Positions 1-5,078 of a DNA stretch of 8,702 nucleotides are shown piece by piece (within the stretch, counting starts at the first letter, position 1; every line of letters starts with the position of its first letter). Source of the stretch: JACRDV01 sp024860865 [NCBI: Methanobacteriota archaeon] (GTDB taxonomy: Archaea > JACRDV01); contig JACRDV010000083.1 of NCBI GenBank assembly GCA_024860865.1, forward strand, positions 1 to 8,702. Reading direction: 5' to 3'. Both the position numbers and the translations under genes were made by a program. Under the pieces are notes generated by a model that worked only from the letters and a program-made list of their open reading frames with translations, searched no databases and was not told the DNA's origin.

Positions 1-2
1 CT

Positions 3-419
3 GAGCCAAAGTTCATAGGAACAAACCACCTTGACTGGGATGAAAAAAAGATCCTCAGCACTTATTTAAAGCGGTGGCAAATCGAAACCTTTTATAAGGG
101 TGCTAAACAAAACCTCGGGTGGGAGGAGTGCCAGCTAAGGACCGCAAAGGGAACCAGTCGTACATGGTATCTCATGTTCTTAGCGGACACCCTCCTGAAA
201 ATAAGCTCAGGCTTTAGCAGCCTTATAAAATGGTTGGAAACCAGCTTCGATACAGTTGGGAAGAAATGCCTTGCTTTATCTTTTGAAGTGCTTGAGAAAT
301 TTTTGTCTTGGTCTTTTAATCAAAGAAAAAAATTAAAAGATTTGGGTGAGATATTAAAAAGAGCATTTGCTTCAAATCAAGAGCTGAAAATACTTAGCTT
401 AAAAAACGCAAAACTTTAG
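3..419 (+). CDS. DDE transposase, C-terminal part (IS4/IS701-like), 5' end outside window
   Basis: The frame is open from the window edge to TAG at 417-419 and gives 138 residues. Near its start it reads YLKRWQIETFYKGAKQNLG, an exact Y-x2-R-x3-E-x6-K (YREK) signature. This carries the last catalytic Glu of IS4-superfamily DDE transposases. The next part (GWEECQLRTAKGTSRTW, then a hydrophobic segment) matches the usual post-catalytic helix region of IS701/IS4-like enzymes, which cut and rejoin the ends of their own element. The tail is basic and helical. The two catalytic Asp residues and the left end of the element lie upstream, so intactness and exact IS family cannot be judged. The right terminal repeat probably lies in the following AT-rich stretch but cannot be recognised without the left end. 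Confidence 0.85.
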   Translation, partial: EPKFIGTNHLDWDEKKILSTYLKRWQIETFYKGAKQNLGWEECQLRTAKGTSRTWYLMFLADTLLKISSGFSSLIKWLETSFDTVGKKCLALSFEVLEKFLSWSFNQRKKLKDLGEILKRAFASNQELKILSLKNAKL

Positions 420-452
420 TAATAAAATTTTTCTTCTTATATAAGTCCGAAA

Positions 453-469
453 TATTAGGTTTTCTAATA
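453..469. repeat. Small inverted repeat after the transposase gene
   Basis: TATTAG (453-458) and CTAATA (464-469) are perfect 6-bp arms around GTTTT. They lie 34 bp after the transposase stop and downstream of the T-rich tract AATTTTTCTTCTT (about 426-438). This could be a transcript-end structure or part of the right end of the insertion sequence. AT-rich DNA produces such repeats by chance, so the call is weak. Confidence 0.35.
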
Positions 470-470
470 A

Positions 471-526
471 CAAATTTATGTTAAATTTGGAAAAATATAT
501 AAAAATACCATTTTATTTAAATAAAA
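471..526 (+). promoter_or_regulatory. Candidate promoter of the YeiH operon flanked by two palindromes
   Basis: A BRE/TATA-like stretch GGAAAAATATATAAAAATAC spans 489-508. To its left, CAAATTTA-TGT-TAAATTTG (471-489) is a perfect 8-bp inverted repeat. To its right, TTTTATTTAAATAAAA (511-526) is a perfect 16-bp palindrome. Archaeal transcripts start about 25 bp after the TATA centre, which falls in or next to the second palindrome. This geometry would suit dimeric repressors, but the base composition makes AT palindromes common. A second TATA-like box, TTTTTATAA (544-552), is an alternative promoter. Confidence 0.45.
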
Positions 527-597
527 ATAATTACTTAGAAATCTTTTTATAATTATGACTCAACCCTTATTTGTTAGCCGCTACTTTGATTGAAAAA

Positions 598-621
598 TCC
601 GAGAAAACTCGGAAGGAGGTG
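598..621 (+). promoter_or_regulatory. Leader hairpin abutting a strong Shine-Dalgarno site
   Basis: TCCGAG (598-603) and CTCGGA (608-613) form a perfect 6-bp, GC-rich stem with an AAAA loop. One base later comes GGAGGTG (615-621), a near-perfect SD site. The hairpin does not sequester the SD but sits directly against it, so it could affect ribosome access or be bound by a protein. It decides nothing about the start by itself. The SD favours GTG at 627 (7 nt after GGAGG) over GTG at 624 (4 nt). Confidence 0.55.
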
Positions 622-626
622 GAGTG

Positions 627-1766
627 GTGGCAGAACAAAAAAGTCTTGTTAGTAAAATTCCCAGTATGATACCCGGGGCTATTCTTCTACTCATTATAAC
701 AATAATTTCCATTAATGGCGCAGCGTACATAGGACCTAAGGAAGTATTTGGAATTCCAAAGTTTTTCGAAAGAGTCGTGCATTTGAACTATATATTGTGG
801 TGCATCTTAATAGGGATGACAATTCGAAATACTGTAGGTATACCAAGTTGGGCCAGAGAGGGTGTTAATTTATCCAGGCTCTTCCTGAAGACTGGTATTG
901 TCTTACTGGGCTCGTTGTATACATTTGAGATTCTTGCAAAATTGGGTGGAATTGCTGCAGGTCTAATAGTGTTCTTCGTCTTCTTCAGTGTCTTTATGGT
1001 CATGGGTCTGGGTGGATTGCTTGGTATTGGAAGATCAATGGCTGGCGTATTGGGTGCAGCATGCGGTATCTGTGGTGTTTCAGCATCTATCGCAACTGCT
1101 CCTACTGTAAGAGCAAAGATGAGTGAAGTCGGTTACGCGATTGCCACAATACTCAGTTTTGGAGTAATAACCATGTTCCTCAGCCCATTTATAGGGCACT
1201 GGTTAGGGATGAATGCAATACAGTATGGAGCTTGGGTTGGAACAGGTATCCTAAATTCTGGTCAAGTACTCGCTGCAGCACTGGCGTTTGATCCTGTGGT
1301 TGCACCTGGACATGCTGTTGCAATAGGTGAAATCTGGAATATACTAAGAATTGTTTTCATACCAGTTGTTGTATTCGTAATAGCTATTTGGTATTCTGCT
1401 ACTTTAACTCCAGAAGAAAAAGAAAAGGTGGGAAGAGTTAGTTTAGGAACGCTGATTAAAGAAAAATTCCCTGTGTTCGTCTTAGGTTTCTTAGCGATGA
1501 CAGTAGTTACTTCGTTAGGAGTATTTGGACCGGCAGGAGTAATCCCGGGCACAAAAGCATCTACAGCTATGGTGGCTTTGAGAATATTAATGACTGACTT
1601 CTTTGCAATCGGACTTGTAGGTCTAGGCATGTTCATATCAATTAAAGAAATCAGCGCGACTGGCGGCAAGCCATTCTACATTGGTTGGTTTACTGGATTT
1701 GTCAAATATGTCTTGTCACTAGCAGCGATAGTATTGCTTAGCAGTGTCTTACCTACATCATATTAG
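627..1766 (+). CDS. YeiH/UPF0324-family putative anion (sulfate) exporter, divergent
   Basis: This is a very hydrophobic protein of 379 residues (380 from GTG 624) with about ten predicted membrane spans. It matches the Cons_hypoth698/YeiH (putative sulfate exporter, 2.A.98-type) family. Shared blocks, numbered from GTG 624, are GIVLLGS near 91-97, GAACGICGVSASIATAPTVRA at 144-164, the YAIATILSFG segment at 171-180 and WVGTGILNSGQVLAAA at 204-219. The length is close to the usual 330-380 residues. Two positions differ from the family as I recall it: the usual GTSICG is AACGICG, with an extra Cys at 147, and the usual His-Glu in the IHExAQVVAA block is Leu-Asn. The family's substrate is poorly established, so transport of sulfate or a sulfonate-derived anion is inference. 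A small membrane-protein gene follows after 11 nt with its own SD. Confidence 0.85.
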   Translation: MAEQKSLVSKIPSMIPGAILLLIITIISINGAAYIGPKEVFGIPKFFERVVHLNYILWCILIGMTIRNTVGIPSWAREGVNLSRLFLKTGIVLLGSLYTFEILAKLGGIAAGLIVFFVFFSVFMVMGLGGLLGIGRSMAGVLGAACGICGVSASIATAPTVRAKMSEVGYAIATILSFGVITMFLSPFIGHWLGMNAIQYGAWVGTGILNSGQVLAAALAFDPVVAPGHAVAIGEIWNILRIVFIPVVVFVIAIWYSATLTPEEKEKVGRVSLGTLIKEKFPVFVLGFLAMTVVTSLGVFGPAGVIPGTKASTAMVALRILMTDFFAIGLVGLGMFISIKEISATGGKPFYIGWFTGFVKYVLSLAAIVLLSSVLPTSY

Positions 1767-1777
1767 AGGTGTTTCTT

Positions 1778-1981
1778 ATGGCAGAAGAGGTTAAGCCTGA
1801 AGAAGCTAAGGCTGTAGAAGAAAGAGCGATGACAGTATTTAGAGACGAAAGACAAGAAGACTGGGGAGCGATAATCCTCTCTATCATACTAATTATACTC
1901 ATGCTCGTCGTTCTATATGCTATGGGTCTAGATCCTTTCAAAATCGGTAAGGTCGCAAATCCCTTGCAATTTGTAAAATAA
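1778..1981 (+). CDS. 67-residue single-span membrane protein, partner of the YeiH-like transporter
   Basis: I do not recognise a family. The predicted protein has an acidic, charged N-terminus (residues 1-28, rich in Glu), one strong membrane span at about 30-49 (AIILSIILIILMLVVLYAMG) and a short basic tail ending NPLQFVK. An upstream in-frame GTG at 1769 exists. However, the SD AGAGGTG (1765-1771) overlaps the transporter stop and points to ATG at 1778, six nt away. The SD overlapping the upstream stop implies translational coupling and one mRNA. By analogy with other small single-span partners it may be an accessory or stabilising subunit of the transporter. This is inference from position only. 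Confidence 0.75.
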   Translation: MAEEVKPEEAKAVEERAMTVFRDERQEDWGAIILSIILIILMLVVLYAMGLDPFKIGKVANPLQFVK

Positions 1982-1993
1982 TTAAGTACCGAA

Positions 1994-2020
1994 CTTTTTC
2001 CTTTCTTTTATTTTTTATTT
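1994..2020 (+). terminator. T-rich archaeal terminator after the transporter operon
   Basis: About 20 of 27 bases are T, in runs of five, three, four, six and three, starting 12 nt after the 67-residue protein's stop. No GC stem precedes it. Oligo-T tracts alone end transcription in many archaea. Confidence 0.55.
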
Positions 2021-2186
2021 CGTGAAAGTATTCTTAAAGTTATTCTATTCCATTGATAACTATAGAAGCATTTGTGATTTCGACCGAAGAATTTAAGTTA
2101 AGATGAATTATCATTTGGGTTAATAGGAATTTAACAATTGTACAACTAACGAAGAAAAATCTCTATAGAATGTTAGAATGTAAAAT

Positions 2187-2221
2187 ACTTATAATTAAAA
2201 GGCTAGATAAAAGCTAGATAA
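2187..2221 (+). promoter_or_regulatory. TATA-like box and 11-bp direct repeat upstream of a small ORF
   Basis: ACTTATAATTAAAA (2187-2200) resembles an archaeal TATA element. It is followed at once by GCTAGATAA (2202-2210) and an identical GCTAGATAA (2213-2221), a period of 11 bp or about one helical turn. The expected transcript start falls within the second copy, about 35 nt before the small ORF. Two same-face half-sites at a start site suit a regulator binding site, but this is unproven. Confidence 0.4.
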
Positions 2222-2251
2222 GACTAAAACTAAATCTCAGGGGTAGAAATC

Positions 2252-2338
2252 TTGGATATGATTATTTACATTTTCTTCGGGGCAATGGCAATAGGGATTG
2301 CTCTGCTAGCAAGACTAGCATTTAAGCCGAGAAAGTAA
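2252..2338 (+). CDS. 28-residue single-span membrane microprotein
   Basis: TTG at 2252 opens a 28-codon ORF to TAA at 2336-2338. The translation is a hydrophobic segment (MIIYIFFGAMAIGIALLARL) ending in a basic tail AFKPRK, typical of a one-span membrane peptide with its C-terminus inside. The SD-like AGGGGT (2239-2244) is seven nt before TTG. An ATG at 2258 would give 26 residues with poorer spacing. A TATA-like box lies about 60 bp upstream and a T6 tract 12 nt downstream, so it looks like its own transcription unit. The layout recalls small subunits such as KdpF, but there is no transporter gene next to it on the same strand. Coding status is plausible, not proven. Confidence 0.5.
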   Translation: MDMIIYIFFGAMAIGIALLARLAFKPRK

Positions 2339-2349
2339 TTATTAAGCTC

Positions 2350-2355
2350 TTTTTT
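2350..2355 (+). terminator. T6 tract after the microprotein ORF
   Basis: CTCTTTTTTCTAGAG lies 12 nt after the stop of the 28-residue ORF, with a second T4 at about 2362-2365. Short oligo-T tracts can end archaeal transcription. Confidence 0.35.
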
Positions 2356-2417
2356 CTAGAGTTTTAGTTATTAGTTCAGTGGTAGTCCAAACTTCTATTG
2401 AAATTTTAGAGTATTTA

Positions 2418-3017
2418 TCATGAAGCGTATTTTATTGCGATGAAAAGTACAATAATCAGTGCTAAAGCCATAATAAAAAGTATAATATTAAGAGTAATTA
2501 TATGAAGCGTTATTCTCCTGTGCGATGGCGTCATCTCTAATAACACTTTGTCTATGAAAAATTTCTTCAATTTACCAGAAATACTGTTCTCTAATTCTAA
2601 GTATCGCTTAATGCTGATAAGCCAGAGTTTTAATTCTTCACTAAGCTTTTTTATTCTTTCCTCGCTGATTTCCTCTGGCGACTCGAAGATCTCTTCATGA
2701 GTAAGTATGGTTCCCCTAGAAACTCCTTCTAAAGTAAGAGTTATTTGGAATTTATCCCCAGTTAGTGATTTAGTTACAATTTTTTTATTTTTGACAAACT
2801 CGATAAACTCGATAGTTTGCTCCACTAAGGTTTTATCTGATTTAAGTTTTATGTGAAATTGTGCTCCTTGCCCCATAGAACCAGTTATGTTTTTTACACT
2901 GATGACTTCCCAAACAGAACTAAGCTTTATTCTCTTTTCTACATCCGCTAAAAAAGCAAAAACTTTTTCAAGCGAAGAATGGATTTCAATAGACTCTAAA
3001 ATTTTGTACTCTCTCAT
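2418..3017 (-). CDS. SRPBCC-fold (START/Bet v 1-like) protein with C-terminal membrane anchor
   Basis: The predicted protein has 199 residues from ATG 3017. Residues 1-145 have the SRPBCC/polyketide-cyclase pattern: an opening strand (YKILESIEIHSS), the helix typical of the fold (LEKVFAFLADVEKRIKLSS), a run of strands, and a long C-terminal helix at about 116-142 (EISEERIKKLSEELKLWLI). Such proteins bind hydrophobic ligands in a cavity. Residues about 170-195 form one strong membrane span, so the domain is probably tethered with a very short outer tail. An in-frame ATG at 3059 would overlap the upstream stress-protein gene by 25 nt. ATG 3017 fits the fold start and leaves a 17-nt gap, though its SD is weak. 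The gene probably shares an mRNA with the upstream USP gene. The ligand cannot be deduced. Confidence 0.7.
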   Translation of the reverse strand: MREYKILESIEIHSSLEKVFAFLADVEKRIKLSSVWEVISVKNITGSMGQGAQFHIKLKSDKTLVEQTIEFIEFVKNKKIVTKSLTGDKFQITLTLEGVSRGTILTHEEIFESPEEISEERIKKLSEELKLWLISIKRYLELENSISGKLKKFFIDKVLLEMTPSHRRITLHIITLNIILFIMALALIIVLFIAIKYAS

Positions 3018-3034
3018 GTTAAGCTCTTGAAATC

Positions 3035-3490
3035 TTATCGAATAACAATTACTGAACAAGGTGCTTCTCTAATCACTTTCTCTGCTATTTTATCCGACCA
3101 CATTTTTGCTAGGCCTTTTAAGCGTCTTGAACCTAATATTATAACGTCAAAATTGTTATCTCTGGCTTCCCTTATTATCTCCTTATAAGGTGTGCCTGCA
3201 CGAAATTTAATTTCAGCCAGTATGCCTTCCTTTTCTGCTTTAGTTTTAAAATTTTTCAAAATTTGATTAGCTTCCTTTTGTGATTCTTCATTGACATACG
3301 ATAGAAATTGCTCCCTCGCCTTGGAGGACGATTGCCAATCGCTTCCGATGCGATCTTCCCACTGGGGTATATCTACCACATAGAGAGCAGTTAGTTGTCC
3401 ATTGGACATTTTTGCCAAATTTATCGCATATTCTTCTGCTTTTTTCGATGTCTCGGAACCATTTGTTGCAAGTAAGATTTTTTTAAACAT
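3035..3490 (-). CDS. Universal stress protein (UspA fold), non-canonical nucleotide site
   Basis: This is a 151-residue single-domain protein, the normal USP length. The N-terminal strand and loop MFKKILLATNGSE, the FRAGTPYKEII segment at about 96-106, DVIILGSRRLKGL at 115-127 and the last strand CSVIVIR place it in the UspA family. Key nucleotide positions are changed. The Asp of the usual ATDGS loop is Asn10. The ATP signature G-x2-G-x9-G-S/T reads Gly120, Arg123, Asp133, Lys134, so only the first Gly is kept. It therefore probably does not bind ATP like MJ0577-type proteins. It starts at ATG 3490 after an AT-rich leader with a weak SD (AAAGGGAAAA), and the SRPBCC gene follows 17 nt after its stop. 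Its physiological role is unknown. Confidence 0.85.
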   Translation of the reverse strand: MFKKILLATNGSETSKKAEEYAINLAKMSNGQLTALYVVDIPQWEDRIGSDWQSSSKAREQFLSYVNEESQKEANQILKNFKTKAEKEGILAEIKFRAGTPYKEIIREARDNNFDVIILGSRRLKGLAKMWSDKIAEKVIREAPCSVIVIR

Positions 3491-3597
3491 TTTTTCCCTT
3501 TTATTTAGTTTTTTTAAGTTAAATTTTTATTAATACAAATTTTTGATAATTTTTTCCGTAATATTAAATCCTAAGCAACTACGAAAAATCTCTTGGG

Positions 3598-4011
3598 CTA
3601 TATCAAAGATTCAAACCTCTTTATACCTGGAAATTTATCGAAGTGATGGTCTAGCGAATATACTTCTTTGATTTTGTAAAGCTGCATGGTGAGCCTGTGG
3701 TGGGAATCTATAAAATCCACCTCGTACTTTAGCGCGAGCTCTATAGCAGGTAAACACAGGTCCTTACGAGCATCACTTATACTTAGACCTGCGCACTCCA
3801 AGAACCTTTTGATAGATTCATTGATTTTCATTGGATGCTCACGTTCTCTCTTCATCAAGATATGTGCGATTTCAGCCACAGTAAAAGTAGTCGTCCTTAC
3901 TCTTTCTTTTCCAAGTTCGATGCTTTTCATTATTTCTTCACATGATTCAAGTTTTTCCTTTGGCTCACCGATTAGCGTACAGAGTGGAATACTGGCATCC
4001 AAATATCTCAA
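3598..4011 (-). CDS. PIN-domain ribonuclease, VapC-like toxin
   Basis: The predicted protein has 137 residues, the usual VapC length. The acidic PIN residues are visible: Asp5 in MRYLDAS, Glu47 in FTVAEIAHIL, Asp102 in VDFIDSHH and Asp121 in YSLDHHFDKFPGI. These coordinate Mg2+ or Mn2+ in single-strand RNA cleavage, and VapC toxins typically cut tRNA or rRNA. The start is TTG at 4011, with AGGTAA (over the AbrB stop codon) as SD about eight nt away. Only five nt separate it from the AbrB gene, so toxin translation is probably coupled to antitoxin translation. All catalytic positions are present, so it looks active. The target is unknown. Confidence 0.85.
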   Translation of the reverse strand: MRYLDASIPLCTLIGEPKEKLESCEEIMKSIELGKERVRTTTFTVAEIAHILMKREREHPMKINESIKRFLECAGLSISDARKDLCLPAIELALKYEVDFIDSHHRLTMQLYKIKEVYSLDHHFDKFPGIKRFESLI

Positions 4012-4016
4012 AATTA

Positions 4017-4265
4017 TTACCTAAATGGTGACTCTTCATGTAGAAGCTTTACGACATCCTTTCTCTTCTTAAGACTACTTCTGAAGCTCTTAGCGATCTC
4101 AAGGAACGACCTTCTTTGGAATACCCTCTCGATTCTAATATCGACTTTCATCATAGGTTCTATTCGCATCTCTCTGCGCACTTTTGCTGGAATAATTATC
4201 CTTCCTTTTTTATCCACAGTTGCTTTTATTTTTATTTTCATTTTTCCCACTTTAAAATTTCCCAT
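4017..4265 (-). CDS. AbrB/SpoVT-type antitoxin of the PIN toxin
   Basis: The predicted protein has 82 residues from ATG 4265, or 74 from ATG 4241. The core MKIKIKATVDKKGRIIIPAK is the swapped-hairpin AbrB DNA-binding domain. The tail is basic and helical and ends in HEESPFR, the usual site where such antitoxins grip the toxin. Family starts normally align with the second Met (4241). The TATA box at 4285-4292 puts the transcript start at about 4260-4266, so either a leaderless message from 4265 or a short leader for 4241 is possible. It should neutralise the PIN protein and repress the operon, perhaps through the inverted repeat at 4300-4315. Confidence 0.8.
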   Translation of the reverse strand: MGNFKVGKMKIKIKATVDKKGRIIIPAKVRREMRIEPMMKVDIRIERVFQRRSFLEIAKSFRSSLKKRKDVVKLLHEESPFR

Positions 4266-4282
4266 TTTTTAATTGTGGGTTT

Positions 4283-4315
4283 AACTATATAAGAATTACC
4301 GAGTAATATAACTCG
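4283..4315 (-). promoter_or_regulatory. TATA box of the AbrB-PIN operon plus adjacent inverted repeat
   Basis: Read on the minus strand, AATTCTTATATAGTT (4297-4283) contains a good TATA box about 25 bp before ATG 4265. Just upstream, CGAGT (4300-4304) and ACTCG (4311-4315) are perfect 5-bp arms around AATATA, beside the expected BRE. This is a natural site for autorepression by AbrB. It also lies 49 bp before the first plus-strand ORF, so it could act on both sides. Confidence 0.55.
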
Positions 4316-4363
4316 AAAAGTAACAAATAATATTTTCTAAAAGTGTTAAATAAGGAAGGAAAT

Positions 4364-4509
4364 ATGATCGAAAAAGAAAAGAAGGAGAAATTGAACGCTG
4401 CATTCGAAAAAAAGGGGCGATCTATAAAGTAATTGCTGCTCGTTCATATTCACACTTGCTTAAGCAGGATGTCTGGGTGATTATTCATATTGGAAAATTT
4501 GGAGGCTGA
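4364..4509 (+). pseudogene. 48-residue ORF split by a -1 shift at A_AAA_AAG (broken or recoded)
   Basis: ATG 4364 follows a good SD (GGAAGGA, 4354-4360). It gives a charged helix (MIEKEKKEKLNAAFEKKG) and stops at 4430-4432 after 22 codons. The -1 frame continues from the same place as RGAIYKVIAARSYSHLL and onward to TGA 4507-4509, a protein-like sequence that ends just before the next gene. The junction is GAA|AAA|AAG|GGG. This holds A_AAA_AAG in the zero frame (4408-4414), the classic bacterial -1 slippery heptamer. A -1 shift there gives 48 residues. A one-base indel in the A7 run, or a sequencing error, explains it equally well. I do not recognise the product. Confidence 0.45.
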
Positions 4510-4515
4510 TAAGCC

Positions 4516-4831
4516 GTGAATAAAGAAGGAGAATTTCCGTGGAAAAATGCAAAATTAGAATGCTACAAATGCAATATCATAGCTGAGCCAGTAACAATAA
4601 AGTTTCAGGGATATCCCATTCGCGGTTGGAGAAATGCTACACCCTCAAGATGCTCATGCGCTATTAGCAATGAGAAAAACCGGTGTTTACAAAGTTAAAG
4701 TTGGAAAACTTGGTAGAGCAGTTATTGTTCGATTACCTAAGCAAGTCGTTGATTTCTATAAATTAGAGAATAAAATAATTGAAATTGAACCAAAATCTAA
4801 AGAAGAAATCATCATCCGGACGGAATCTTGA
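4516..4831 (+). pseudogene. Zinc-finger plus AbrB-type regulator, frame broken near 4630
   Basis: GTG 4516 follows GGAGG (4501-4505). The first frame gives a Cys-x2-Cys knuckle (CYKC, residues 16-19) and runs to IRGW (codons ending at 4629). After that it turns into non-protein-like sequence. From about 4631 the frame one base on reads LHPQDAHALLAMRKTG, then an AbrB-like strand pattern (KVKVGKLGRAVIVRLPKQVV) and stops at 4829-4831. Related archaeal proteins, as I recall them, have a second Cys-x2-Cys just where the two frames meet. The simplest reading is a deletion of about six codons, not a multiple of three, that removed the second knuckle and broke the frame. The 3' part could still be made from ATG 4634 as a 65-residue DNA-binding protein. 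Confidence 0.6.
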
Positions 4832-4909
4832 ATTACATTAGTAAACAACCTAAAGAAATGAAGGATAAAACCAATAGATGCTTATGAAAATATTAAACAA
4901 AAATTTTAG
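4828..4909 (+). pseudogene. 26-residue ORF fragment split at an A4 run
   Basis: TTG 4828 overlaps the TGA of the preceding AbrB-like frame (TTGA). It reads MNYISKQPKEMKDKT and then stops soon after. Dropping one A from the run at 4867-4870 joins it to KPIDAYENIKQKF, which ends at TAG 4907-4909. The joined sequence looks like a short protein or the front of a lost partner gene. The stop-start overlap suggests it was the third gene of the same small operon. Its identity is unknown and the evidence is only reading-frame logic. Confidence 0.3.
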
Positions 4910-5078
4910 ATGTTGATATCAGAATTCCTAAGTTATGAATTCTCTCTTACCCTTACATCCAAGAATCTGAAGGCTAAATACCAAAATAAGAAAATCCAAC
5001 CAGCGAAAATTGCCCAACGTGCACGAATCACGCTTCAGAACAAACCTGTAATTTAACTAGTCAATCTAATTTTATAAA
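4910..5078. other. Intergenic stretch with two overlapping small ORFs of doubtful status
   Basis: On the plus strand, ATG 4910 to TAA 5056 is a 48-codon basic ORF with no SD. On the minus strand, GTG 5031 to TAA 4933 is a 32-codon ORF with a clear hydrophobic span (WAIFAGWIFLFWYLAFRFL) and a basic N-terminus. It lies 47 nt after the stop of the orphan fragment on the same strand. Its nearest SD-like AGGT is too far away (about 13 nt). Neither can be called a gene. The rest of the stretch shows no recognisable signal. Confidence 0.25.

Noticed and set aside
788-1669. Minus-strand ORFs of 71 and 135 codons inside the transporter gene
   Set aside because: They are antisense to a strongly supported membrane-protein frame, with no SD and no domain-like sequence.
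2132-2139. ACAATTGT palindrome
   Set aside because: It is only 8 bp in AT-rich DNA with no neighbouring promoter element, so it is expected by chance.
3686-4024. Plus-strand 112-codon ORF across the PIN gene
   Set aside because: It is a shadow of the PIN frame, which has all catalytic acidic residues and AbrB linkage.
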